Of a stretch of DNA of 27,596 bases, positions 1 through 7,557 are shown piece after piece (position 1 is the first letter of the stretch; each line of letters starts with the position of its first letter). This DNA is from Candidatus Babeliales bacterium. Its GTDB lineage: Bacteria; Babelota; Babeliae; Babelales; JABDEC01. The notes beneath the pieces were generated by a model. The model was given only the letters and a program-made list of their open reading frames with translations. It searched no databases and was not told where the DNA came from. The position numbers and the translations under genes are program-made. Location: assembly GCA_031292305.1 (NCBI GenBank), contig JARLHJ010000032.1, positions 1 through 27,596 of the forward strand, in the 5' to 3' direction.

Positions 1-789
1 AAGGTCAAAGAAGTTGTCAAAAGTTCACCTGTATTAGATAAGTCAGCGAGTGCAATACTTGCACGTAGAAAAGCTATTCAAGGTGATGATGAAGAAATGG
101 GACCAGGCATCGAATTAGATGATGTTCTACCTTCGCCTTCAACTAAGAATTCAACTTTAGCTAGATCGACATCTGCTCCAACCACGGCGGCAGAAAAACA
201 AGCGATATTAAACAAACAATCTGCTGCGCAAGCAAAAATGAAAGCAAAGGCAGCGGCTACTAAGGCAAGAGTGGAAAAAAATATTAAAGAGGCTCAAGAA
301 AAATTAAGCGTTGCTAAAAAAACTGGTACAAAAACGGAAATAGAAACAGCACAAAAAGAATTATTGGATGCTCAGAATCCATTACTAAGTAGTATAAGAG
401 CTGGTAAAGAATTAAAAGAGTCTGCAAAACAAGAGGTTGTAAAAACTCCAATCAAGCAAGAAAAAGCTTCAGCAATAAGCTCTAATTTAAAAGCTAAAGT
501 TCAAGCAAAAGTTTCTAAAGGCGCATTAAAAACCGCACAAGATAAATTAAAAGAAGCAAAAGATGCACATGATTGGGAAGATTCTAAAGAAAGCGCTGCA
601 GCATTAAAGCAAGCAGAAGCTGAATTGGAATTACTAAAAGTTCAAGAAGCAGAACAAGCATCTGCAAGTGATGCTCCGCCAGCGGGAAGCCAAGCTGCCG
701 ATAATATAGCAGAATCTAATGTGACAATAGATGATGTGACTACAGAACCTGTTATTGATGTTAATAGAGAATCTCTTATGGGATTATAA
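1..789 (+). CDS. Lys/Ala-rich envelope-type protein, 5' truncated by window edge
   Basis: The reading frame is open from base 1 to the TAA at 787-789, so the start and any signal peptide lie outside the window; 262 residues are visible. The protein is dominated by Ala, Lys, Gln and Glu in patterns typical of long helices or coiled coils and has no visible membrane segment or cysteine. Its last ~40 residues (APPAGSQA, then NVTIDD, EPV and ESLMGL at the very end) align with the C-terminus of the next gene, showing that the two are paralogues at least in their tails. It is the first visible gene of a twelve-gene same-strand run, 18 bases before the next start. I do not recognise a family. A role as an envelope-associated helical protein is inferred from the neighbours only. 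Confidence 0.75.
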   Translation, partial: KVKEVVKSSPVLDKSASAILARRKAIQGDDEEMGPGIELDDVLPSPSTKNSTLARSTSAPTTAAEKQAILNKQSAAQAKMKAKAAATKARVEKNIKEAQEKLSVAKKTGTKTEIETAQKELLDAQNPLLSSIRAGKELKESAKQEVVKTPIKQEKASAISSNLKAKVQAKVSKGALKTAQDKLKEAKDAHDWEDSKESAAALKQAEAELELLKVQEAEQASASDAPPAGSQAADNIAESNVTIDDVTTEPVIDVNRESLMGL

Positions 790-807
790 AAAAGGAAGGA
801 TTTTGCA

Positions 808-1761
808 ATGAAAAAATTATTAATGACCTTATTAATAGTGTGTTCAATTAATGGTATTGCCAAAGTTGAATATAAACAGTTTGTAAAGCAGCCAACCGCA
901 AAGCAGCTTTTAGCAACAAAGGATATTGATTCTTTTGTAAAAGTAATAGTTGATAAAACGGTTGCAACAAATTTGCAAAACCCAAGTATGAAAACTAGCG
1001 CGACTGATATATTTAAAGTATATGAACGCGATCCTAATTTTAAAAAATTGATGCAAGACAAAGATATAACAGTGCAAGAAGTTGCCAAATTATTGCCTGC
1101 GCAAGACAAAATGATTCCATCATTAGTTGCAAATGCAAAGAATGCACAAAGGGCAAAAGCTGTTGCGTCTCAAAGTGCACAAGAAAGAACTGGCAAAACT
1201 TCTGTCAGCGATGATAGATTAGCTTCTGCTAAAGAGTTTGTTACTTTAGAAAATTTAGTAACTGAAGCTTCTAAGGCTACTTCTCCAACAATTAAAAAAA
1301 GTCTTTTAGATAGCGTAAATAAGCAACTTAAGTCTAATAAGTTATCAAAAGTTTCGGATGCTTTAAAAAATGAACTTAAGCAAAAAATAGAAACTTTGCA
1401 AAAAGCTGAACCTGCACCAAAAGTGGAAACTACTTCCAAAGCCAAATCCACAGCACAGCAAGAATATGAGGCATATAGTAAAGCAAATAAAGGTTATGCA
1501 CAAGAATTGGAAGCAAGAATGAAAGCCGAAGCACAAGCAAAGGCAGCGAATGCAAAAACATTACTTGATGCAAAAGCAGAACTTGCGCAAGTGCAAGCTC
1601 AGGAAAAACTTACAAATTTAGAAAATAAAGCTAAAAGCGCTGGGTCTAGTGCACCAGCAGCTGGAAGTCAGGCTGACCAAGCTATGCAAGACAATGTAAC
1701 AATAGAAGATGATGTAAATTATGAGCCTGTTGAGATGTCAGAATCTATTGCAGGATTATAA
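808..1761 (+). CDS. secreted Lys/Ala-rich helical protein, paralogue of upstream gene
   Basis: This is a 317-residue protein. Residues 1-19 form a signal peptide (MKKLLMTLLIVCSINGIA), so it should be exported; AAGGAAGG at 792-799 supports the ATG at 808. The mature part is rich in Ala, Lys, Gln and Glu with strong helical or coiled-coil character (roughly residues 130-280), no second membrane segment and essentially no cysteine after the signal peptide. The C-terminus carries APAAGSQA, NVTIEDDV, EPV and ESIAGL, shared with the preceding truncated gene and ending exactly at the stop in both. A conserved extreme C-terminus suggests a binding or localisation signal, but this is inference. I do not recognise a family. 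It probably belongs to one transcription unit with its neighbours (gaps of 18 and 24 bases). Confidence 0.82.
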   Translation: MKKLLMTLLIVCSINGIAKVEYKQFVKQPTAKQLLATKDIDSFVKVIVDKTVATNLQNPSMKTSATDIFKVYERDPNFKKLMQDKDITVQEVAKLLPAQDKMIPSLVANAKNAQRAKAVASQSAQERTGKTSVSDDRLASAKEFVTLENLVTEASKATSPTIKKSLLDSVNKQLKSNKLSKVSDALKNELKQKIETLQKAEPAPKVETTSKAKSTAQQEYEAYSKANKGYAQELEARMKAEAQAKAANAKTLLDAKAELAQVQAQEKLTNLENKAKSAGSSAPAAGSQADQAMQDNVTIEDDVNYEPVEMSESIAGL

Positions 1762-1785
1762 AAAAATAAAAAAGGGGTTTGAGCT

Positions 1786-3129
1786 ATGAAATTAAAAATA
1801 TTTTTTTTAACAATATTAATGTTAAACAATGCAGTTGTTCTTCAAGGTGCGCCGATTAAATTGAAACCTAAGGCAGCTAAAGTTGTAAAAGCGCCAGTAA
1901 AAAAAGCGCCAGTAAAAAAAGCTCCAGTAAAAAAAGCGCCAGTAAAAGTTCCAGCAAAAAAAGCTCCGGCAATTAGCCCAGCACTTGCAAAAATTAATGC
2001 ACAAATTGCAGCTGAAAAAGCAAAGATTGCAGCTCAAAAAGCACATCCAGCCACAACAGCAACGGTAATTAATGTAACAGCATTAGCAACTTGCTTGAAA
2101 GCTGATCCTTCAAAGCCAACTACAGCTGCTTGCCAAGCAGTTTTTGATAGTTGTGTAAATGCTGATCCAAAAGCACAAACTAATGCACAATATAAGCAAT
2201 GCATATCTTTAGAACAATTGATTTGTGGTATAACCAATCCCGATATGACACAATCACAAGCGCAAACCTGTGGCAATGTTGCAAAATTAACTGATAAGAG
2301 TGGTGGCGCGAGTGCATTTACAGCATTTATATCAACTCCATTGGGCGGTTTAACTGCGGCTCTAATTGGTTTTGGTGTTCTTTTACCACTATTGCATGCA
2401 GGTATTCCGGCAATTGGTAAATATTTAAAGAGTTTAGCTCCCAAAGTAAGTGAGTATGAAGCTTCTCAAAATAAATTAAATGCAGCGCAAGCTAAAATGG
2501 ATGCAGCGCAAGCTAAATTTAAGGCTAATCCAAATGACCCGCAAGCATTATCAGAACGTACACAAGCAGCTAAGGAATTAAATAGTGCAAAACTAGAATT
2601 TCAACAAAAAGGTCAAGAAATGTTAAAAAGCAAGGCTGATGCCCATGCACAAATAGCTAAAGATGCAAGAGCGGCAGCTAATGCCGAACCAGGTAATAAA
2701 GCATTACAAGAAGCGGCAACGAATGCTGAAGCTGCATCTAATGCCGCAAAAGCTGACGTTGTACAAAATGCAAAAGCGAATCAGGCAGCTACTGCTGAAG
2801 CAGCATCTGTAGATTTATCAGGTGTTGAAACAGAACTTGGTACGCCAGTTAGTGCAAGACCTGCACCAGTGGTTGATTTAAATAACCTTTCTGAGCTTGA
2901 CCTTGAAACGCCTTCAACTAATACACCTTTAGAGCCTCAAGGAGTAACAACTCAACGTGCTTCAGTAGGATCGGAAATTAGTGCCGCAGATCAAGAAGCA
3001 GCTAATTCTGCGCAAACGGAAAACCAAGGAAAGTTGAAACAAATATCTCAAAATAATGCAGCTAATTCAAGCGGGGAAGAAGGTCTCACAGAAGAAGAGG
3101 AAGAAATGATGGCAGAGGAAAGGCCTTAA
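1786..3129 (+). CDS. single-pass envelope protein: KAPVK spacer, Cys module, TM, acidic tail
   Basis: This is a 447-residue protein. A signal peptide (residues 1-21) is followed by a low-complexity K/A/P/V stretch (about 24-65) containing four perfect KAPVK units. Six cysteines lie between residues 103 and 162, including a C-x6-C pair around QAVFDS, and probably form disulfides in a small helical domain. A hydrophobic segment at about 186-207 should cross the membrane, placing the Ala/Gln-rich helical region (about 220-345) on the cytoplasmic side if the signal peptide is cleaved. The C-terminal ~100 residues (VVDLNNL, GSEISAADQEAA, NNAANS, then a run of Glu) match the tails of the genes at 3431 and 15233. 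RBS AAAGGGG precedes the ATG. The family is unknown; architecture is read from sequence, topology is inferred. Confidence 0.85.
   Translation: MKLKIFFLTILMLNNAVVLQGAPIKLKPKAAKVVKAPVKKAPVKKAPVKKAPVKVPAKKAPAISPALAKINAQIAAEKAKIAAQKAHPATTATVINVTALATCLKADPSKPTTAACQAVFDSCVNADPKAQTNAQYKQCISLEQLICGITNPDMTQSQAQTCGNVAKLTDKSGGASAFTAFISTPLGGLTAALIGFGVLLPLLHAGIPAIGKYLKSLAPKVSEYEASQNKLNAAQAKMDAAQAKFKANPNDPQALSERTQAAKELNSAKLEFQQKGQEMLKSKADAHAQIAKDARAAANAEPGNKALQEAATNAEAASNAAKADVVQNAKANQAATAEAASVDLSGVETELGTPVSARPAPVVDLNNLSELDLETPSTNTPLEPQGVTTQRASVGSEISAADQEAANSAQTENQGKLKQISQNNAANSSGEEGLTEEEEEMMAEERP
1888..1947 (+). repeat. 15-bp tandem repeat coding for KAPVK, four units
   Basis: Four consecutive 15-base units of the form AAAGCGCCAGTAAAA (one carries GCTCCA instead of GCGCCA) encode KAPVK four times directly after the signal peptide of the surrounding gene. 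The 12-base word GCGCCAGTAAAA also occurs twice in the spacer of the gene at 6052. Such repeats can change length by slippage or recombination, so the spacer length may vary between strains. Confidence 0.9.
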
Positions 3130-3178
3130 TTGAAATGAAATCAATTATATTAATTAAGTGTTATAAAAGGAGGCTATT

Positions 3179-3385
3179 ATGAAAAAGTTATATGTTGTTT
3201 TATTATCAGCGTGTTTAATTACATTAATTAATATTAATGGAGCAGGTGCACCAAAGGCAAAAGCAACTGCAGTAAATTCAGCTAATGCTGCTAATAAAAA
3301 AGGCAATAAATGTAGTTTTTATGCATTCCAAAGTAAAGATGGTTCAAATGCATATTTTGTTACTGAGTGCCCTATAAATAAGTAA
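3179..3385 (+). CDS. small secreted protein, 68 aa
   Basis: A short gene with a very good ribosome binding site (AAGGAGG at 3167-3173, five bases before the ATG). Residues 1-24 form a signal peptide ending near GAGA; the mature product is only ~44 residues. It starts with a K/A/N-rich stretch (APKAKATA) and ends with a small region containing two cysteines (KCSFYAF and ECPINK) that could form one disulfide. The spacer-then-Cys layout is a miniature of the larger neighbours. No family is recognised. The strong RBS and its place inside the same-strand array argue that it is real despite its size. Confidence 0.75.
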   Translation: MKKLYVVLLSACLITLININGAGAPKAKATAVNSANAANKKGNKCSFYAFQSKDGSNAYFVTECPINK

Positions 3386-3430
3386 TAAAAAAAGAGCTAG
3401 TTTTATAGAATATTTTATTTGGGGGTTATT

Positions 3431-4717
3431 ATGAAAAGGCATTGGATATTTTTACTATTTTTAGCGGTTAATCATATTCTTGTAATTGAGCCTATTGTAA
3501 AAGGTGTAAAAAAACCTTTGGTTAAGACTAAAAATGTAAAACCAATAAAACAAAAGCCAAATGTTGTAATAGCGCCAATAAAAGCTACCACAGTTTCGCC
3601 AATTGTAATAACACCAAATGTTACACCAACTCCAAATGTGAATACTGTACCAACAGTTCATGGAGCACCGGCTGTAAAACCTATCGGCACAACAGCGAAT
3701 AATACGCCAATACCAACTATTAATCCGGCATCTGGAGCTGTTGCAACAACCTTTGCATCAAAGGCAGATGGTTGTAATAACATTGGTCAAAGTTGCACAT
3801 GTTCTAATAAGGGTTTAGGTATATGTAGCGTGAAGGATAAAATATTATCATGTAATTGTTCTCCTATCGCTTTAGGTAAAGACGGAACGTGTTCTTCTGG
3901 TTATCACAAAAATGATTCTGGGACATGTTGTCCAACAAATCAAGATTTAGACTCTAATTTTCTTTGTGCGCCAGCAAAACTTGCAAATGACCCTATGGAT
4001 TGGACCAAGAATTTCCTATCTATGAGTAATTGGAGCAATGAAAGCGATTCACAAAAAGTTGTAAGCGTACTTGAAGAAGTTGGTAAGATTGCTGTAGTTA
4101 GTATAGGTGCAACAGCAGCTTTGGCTATATTAGCAGCATTTGTGGTTGTAGCAGTTGTTGTAGAAGGTAGTAGTTTTGGTGGTTGGGGTGGTAGTGGCCG
4201 TGTTAGAAGTTGGGGTAGCAGTTCATCTTATTCAAATCAAAAAGATTTTGAGAATGAAATTAAAAATCAAGAACCGGCAAACCCAGATAAAATTTCTAGC
4301 GCAACTACTATTGAGGGTATGGAACTTAATCCAGCTGGAGATGGCCAACCAGCAAGAACAGTGCAAAATAATCTACCACGTGAAAATATTAATGTTGAAC
4401 CAGGCAGTGAAACACCAATTGATTTAGAAAATATAGATCTAGAAGCTCCAACAGATTTATCAAATCTTGAAGGTCTAAGCGCGCCAGGTGAAAGCCCAAT
4501 AGGTAACGTCGGCGAGAATGGCTTTGATGTTGAACCAGAGGCAACAGGTCCAAGTGCTTCATTAGCTGGCGAAGTTAGTGCTACGGATGCGCAAGCAGCT
4601 CAAACTGAACATGCAAAAATGCAAGGTCAACAAGACCAGATAGCTAAAAGCAAAACAACTAATTCTGCGACTCAAGAAGAGTTGTTAGAAGAAGAGGAAT
4701 TATTAGACGCGCGATAA
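3431..4717 (+). CDS. single-pass envelope protein: K/P spacer, Cys-rich ectodomain, TM, acidic tail
   Basis: The ATG at 3431 is chosen because it starts a good signal peptide (MKRHWIFLLFLAVNHILV) just after a GGGGG-containing RBS; a TTG four codons earlier overlaps that RBS. Length 428 residues. After the signal comes a K/V/P/T-rich spacer (about 24-105), then a cysteine-rich ectodomain (about 110-180; SCTCSNKG, SCNCSP, GTCCPTNQ) resembling EGF/TNFR-like strings. A strongly hydrophobic segment lies at about 220-247, followed by a Gly/Trp/Ser linker (FGGWGGSG). The C-terminal region (PTDLSNL, NVGENGFDVE, SLAGEVSATDAQAAQT, poly-Glu end) is nearly the same as that of the gene at 15233 and related to that at 1786. 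Topology ectodomain-out, tail-in is inferred. The family is unknown. Confidence 0.85.
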   Translation: MKRHWIFLLFLAVNHILVIEPIVKGVKKPLVKTKNVKPIKQKPNVVIAPIKATTVSPIVITPNVTPTPNVNTVPTVHGAPAVKPIGTTANNTPIPTINPASGAVATTFASKADGCNNIGQSCTCSNKGLGICSVKDKILSCNCSPIALGKDGTCSSGYHKNDSGTCCPTNQDLDSNFLCAPAKLANDPMDWTKNFLSMSNWSNESDSQKVVSVLEEVGKIAVVSIGATAALAILAAFVVVAVVVEGSSFGGWGGSGRVRSWGSSSSYSNQKDFENEIKNQEPANPDKISSATTIEGMELNPAGDGQPARTVQNNLPRENINVEPGSETPIDLENIDLEAPTDLSNLEGLSAPGESPIGNVGENGFDVEPEATGPSASLAGEVSATDAQAAQTEHAKMQGQQDQIAKSKTTNSATQEELLEEEELLDAR

Positions 4718-4754
4718 ATTAATTATAAAATTATTTTTAAATTGTAATTAATTA

Positions 4755-4784
4755 TTGATTTTTATATTGTGATTTTATTAATAT
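4755..4784 (+). promoter_or_regulatory. possible promoter for the Sel1-repeat gene
   Basis: The 106-base gap is very AT-rich. TTGATT at 4755-4760 is followed after 18 bases by TAATAT (4779-4784), about 40 bases before the next ATG. The same kind of arrangement occurs upstream of the gene at 7558. In sequence this AT-rich chance matches are likely, so confidence is low. Confidence 0.3.
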
Positions 4785-4823
4785 TAGTAATAATGTTGTT
4801 TTGTGCTTTAAATTAGGAAAACA

Positions 4824-6065
4824 ATGAAAGCAAAATTTTATTTATTAATATTTTTATTAACAACTTTTGGCTACAATCAATCCAAAGTTGCAGAAAAAAA
4901 GAGCGATTCAAAAACTCAAGTTAAATCTCAAAAAGAAAAAGCTAGTGATAAAGAAGATTTGGCTAAGCAAATACAGGGTGTATTAAAAATATTTCATGAT
5001 ACAATAGCCAATCCTAAAACTAGTTTTAAACAAAAGCTGAATGCAGCCATAAGTATGGTTGCTGTAAATTGTAGTATTGGTAACTGTGCAAACGCTTTAG
5101 CGAGTTATAAAAAAATATTGGAATTTAATAATCGTATGCCAAAACCGGACCCTGAAATAACAGCGGCTGTTGATTTTGGTATTGGAACTATTTATCAAAA
5201 TGGCATGGGTGTTAAACAAGATCTAGCGCAAGCAAAAAAATATTTTCAACAAGTATTAGACAATCCACAATCTAATAAGGAATTGATTTCAGGTGCTCAT
5301 GCAGCCTTAGCTGTAATGAGTTATGCTGGCAAAGGCGCAGATAAAGATCATACAAAGTCTTTAGAATATTTTAAAGAAATAATCAACAATAAAAAATCAA
5401 GACCAGATATGCTTTCAATTGCACAGGGTAATTTAGCAATTATGTATTTTAAAGGCCAAGGAGTAAAACGAGATATTAAAGAGGCTATTAAATATTTTAC
5501 TGATGTTACTGAAAATCGTGGCGCTATTCCAGTTATTTTAGCTACTGCACAAGGAACACTTGCAAATCTGTATTATGCAGGACGTCATGTCAAAAAAGAT
5601 TATAATAAAGCTGAAAAATACTATAAGGGTTTAACACAAAACCCTAAGGCAATAGCATTTCAAGTTGCGCAAGCTTATTTTCATTTGGCTACAATACACA
5701 AAATTAAAAAAGATTTAAAAAAAGCCGATGAATATTATTTAAAAGCAGATAAAGAATTTACTCATGTTGTTACTAAAAATGTAGATATTCCAAAGAATAT
5801 TTCAGATGCTAACTTTTTTTTAGGAATAATGAATTATAAGGGTTTTGGGGTAGCTGAAAATAAGCAAAAAGCTGTTGAATATCTTAAAAAAGTTACAAAA
5901 GATAATTCTCGCACATATTCTTATGCACAAAAATTAATAAATGAAGCACATAATTCCAAAGCAAAAAAAATTAGTAAATTAGATGGCTCTAAAATAAAAA
6001 AGACTACAAAGCCCAAAAAACAAGTAGCAGTAAAACATAAAGAGGTTAAACATGAAAAGAAATAA
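4824..6065 (+). CDS. secreted Sel1-like repeat protein
   Basis: This is a 413-residue protein with a signal peptide (residues 1-20) and about six Sel1-like (SLR) helical repeats between residues ~115 and ~375. Recognisable units include GTIYQNGMGVKQDLAQAKKY, LAIMYFKGQGVKRDIKEAIK and GIMNYKGFGVAENKQKAVEY, each ~45 residues apart; one unit (HKIKKDLKKADEYY) lacks the Gly-rich turn. SLR proteins act as scaffolds for protein-protein contacts and are frequent in host-associated bacteria. The C-terminal ~45 residues are strongly basic (KKTTKPKKQ, KHKEVKHEKK). The last 14 bases overlap the start of the next gene, indicating translational coupling. Location is periplasm or outside; partners are unknown. 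Confidence 0.88.
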   Translation: MKAKFYLLIFLLTTFGYNQSKVAEKKSDSKTQVKSQKEKASDKEDLAKQIQGVLKIFHDTIANPKTSFKQKLNAAISMVAVNCSIGNCANALASYKKILEFNNRMPKPDPEITAAVDFGIGTIYQNGMGVKQDLAQAKKYFQQVLDNPQSNKELISGAHAALAVMSYAGKGADKDHTKSLEYFKEIINNKKSRPDMLSIAQGNLAIMYFKGQGVKRDIKEAIKYFTDVTENRGAIPVILATAQGTLANLYYAGRHVKKDYNKAEKYYKGLTQNPKAIAFQVAQAYFHLATIHKIKKDLKKADEYYLKADKEFTHVVTKNVDIPKNISDANFFLGIMNYKGFGVAENKQKAVEYLKKVTKDNSRTYSYAQKLINEAHNSKAKKISKLDGSKIKKTTKPKKQVAVKHKEVKHEKK

Positions 6066-7461
6066 TATTTTTCTATTAATTATACTATCTTTGTGTACGA
6101 ATCTAGATTCTATTACGTTAAAGCCTAAGGCGCCAGTAAAAGTTGCTCCTAAAAAAGCGCCAGTAAAAGCTGCTCCTAAAAAAGCACCTGTTAAAGTAGC
6201 GCCTAAACCAGCTCCTAAACCTGCTGCTAAGCCAGTACCTAAGCCTGCGTCTAAACCGGTAGTTAAAGCACCTACAACAAAAAATATACAATTAAAATAT
6301 GTGAATTTAAGTAGTCTAAAAGTATCTGCCGTAAATATAGAATGCAATAGCACACAAATTGCCTTATCGCCTACTGCATATACAACCGTTACTTTACCTT
6401 GCCCAGATTTAGATGTTTCAGTTGTTGCAACTTATAAATACACTAGCGATCTTTTAGAATTTGATGTGTCAGAAATTTCTTCATTAGCTGAAAATTCTAG
6501 TGCAACACTTTATATTATACAACAAGTAAATGGGTATCCTGCAATATCATTATCTACAAAAAAAATTAATTTAAAATTTGCAAACATGGCTTGGAAAAAC
6601 TTGGGCGGTGTGAGTATACAATGTAATGGTGTTGTAACACCATTATCAAACTCCACTACAAAATCAATTACTTTGCCTTGCCCTGATTTAGATGTATTAA
6701 TTTCTTTAAGTGGCAATACATATAAAGGTTCAAAAATTGGGTTTGATGCTAGCCAATTATCTTCATTAAATGCCAATACTAATCAAACTCTTAATATAAC
6801 ATTGCAAGCAACAGGGACTTTTAAAGGCTATCCTGGTATAGAATTTGGACTGTATTGCCCAAGTAACCAGGTTGCTGATAGCACTAATTCTGTTTGTGAA
6901 TGTCCGGCAAACCAAGTACCCAAAACAGGTAGTAACTCGTGCATATGTCCAACAGGTCTAATTTTGGACCAAGATGGAGTTACTTGTGTATGCCCAGCAG
7001 GTCAAAATTTACAGCCCAATGGTCAGTGTTGCCCTGCTAATCAAGTTGTTGGCCCTGATGGTAAAACCTGTCAATGTTATGGAAGTCAAACGCTAAAAGA
7101 TGATGGAGTAACGTGTGAGTGTACCATATCAGGAGCGCTGCCAAATTGTAATTGCCCTAAAGGGCAGGTTATTGTAAGCACAATGCAAGCAACAACTTGT
7201 CAGTTATGCCCGGGAAATCAGTTAGCCGACCCTAATGACCCTACCAATAGTAACTGTATTGCTTGTCCTGGAGATTTAGTTTCTTATGATGGAACAACTT
7301 GCCAATGTCCATTAGGAACAACCTTACAAGGAGATAAATGTGTGGCACCTACATCTGCTGCACCTGCTGCACACCAAGCCTGTACGGTAACGTTTATTCC
7401 TGGTCCAGATCCAGCAAATCCTAGCGTAGGTGCTGTTTCAGAAATCGGCATCTGTAAATAA
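6052..7461 (+). CDS. secreted protein: KAPVK spacer, duplicated beta domain, Cys-rich C-terminus
   Basis: This is a 469-residue protein. The signal peptide (MKRNNIFLLIILSLCTNLDS) is followed directly by ITLKPKAPVK and a K/P/A/V spacer to about residue 75. Two tandem domains of ~95 residues follow (79-171 and 172-270), each with a conserved TLPCPDLDV core, a Cys before it (IECN, IQCN) and a closing GYP motif; they look beta-rich. Residues ~272-445 are a string of short cysteine modules (CPANQV, CICPTG, CVCPAGQ, QCCPANQV) similar in spacing to EGF/TNFR/ephrin-receptor-like repeats. There is no second membrane segment, so the product is probably released or bound to the surface. The ATG overlaps the upstream gene and is supported by AGAGG at 6041-6045. 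An adhesin-like role is possible but unproven. Confidence 0.85.
   Translation: MKRNNIFLLIILSLCTNLDSITLKPKAPVKVAPKKAPVKAAPKKAPVKVAPKPAPKPAAKPVPKPASKPVVKAPTTKNIQLKYVNLSSLKVSAVNIECNSTQIALSPTAYTTVTLPCPDLDVSVVATYKYTSDLLEFDVSEISSLAENSSATLYIIQQVNGYPAISLSTKKINLKFANMAWKNLGGVSIQCNGVVTPLSNSTTKSITLPCPDLDVLISLSGNTYKGSKIGFDASQLSSLNANTNQTLNITLQATGTFKGYPGIEFGLYCPSNQVADSTNSVCECPANQVPKTGSNSCICPTGLILDQDGVTCVCPAGQNLQPNGQCCPANQVVGPDGKTCQCYGSQTLKDDGVTCECTISGALPNCNCPKGQVIVSTMQATTCQLCPGNQLADPNDPTNSNCIACPGDLVSYDGTTCQCPLGTTLQGDKCVAPTSAAPAAHQACTVTFIPGPDPANPSVGAVSEIGICK
6286..6861 (+). repeat. tandem duplication of a ~95-residue beta-rich domain
   Basis: Two successive copies inside the gene at 6052 share I-x-LK[YF]-x-N at the start, a Cys in IECN/IQCN, the core TLPCPDLDV, a DVSEISSL/DASQLSSL helix-like segment followed by N/A-rich residues, and GYP near the end. 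Conservation is at the protein level; DNA identity is only partial, so the duplication is not recent. Confidence 0.8.
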
Positions 7462-7483
7462 ATGTTGATTTTCCGTGACACTA

Positions 7484-7513
7484 TTGACTTTTTATATCTA
7501 TTTGAATTAATAT
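7484..7513 (+). promoter_or_regulatory. possible promoter upstream of the 579-aa Cys-rich protein gene
   Basis: TTGACT (7484-7489) with TTAATA (7507-7512, spacer 17) or TAATAT (7508-7513, spacer 18), 45 bases before the ATG, in the 96-base gap between the two genes. The -35 is good and the -10 moderate. It would start a transcription unit covering the genes at 7558, 9318 and 12434. Confidence 0.45.
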
Positions 7514-7557
7514 GAGTTTATAAAGCTAGATTTTATTTACATTAAAAAAGGATTGCG

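Noticed and set aside
1494-1502. TTATGCACA, a match to the DnaA-box pattern (also at 5921-5929 and near 23467)
   Set aside because: Each copy lies inside a gene and simply encodes Tyr-Ala-Gln (TAT GCA CAA). They are not clustered, and no AT-rich origin-like array accompanies them, so I do not call an origin.
1852-1980. Histone H1-like DNA-binding protein because of KAPVK repeats
   Set aside because: The segment follows a signal peptide and precedes a Cys module and TM, so it should be outside the cytoplasm; only composition is shared with H1.
2806-3129. Sortase (LPXTG) or T9SS sorting signal in the shared tails
   Set aside because: No LPXTG, no terminal TM with basic end and no beta-sandwich CTD pattern; the tails are acidic and helical.
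3419-3430. Upstream TTG start for the gene at 3431
   Set aside because: It overlaps the G-rich ribosome binding site; the ATG at 3431 begins a proper signal peptide.
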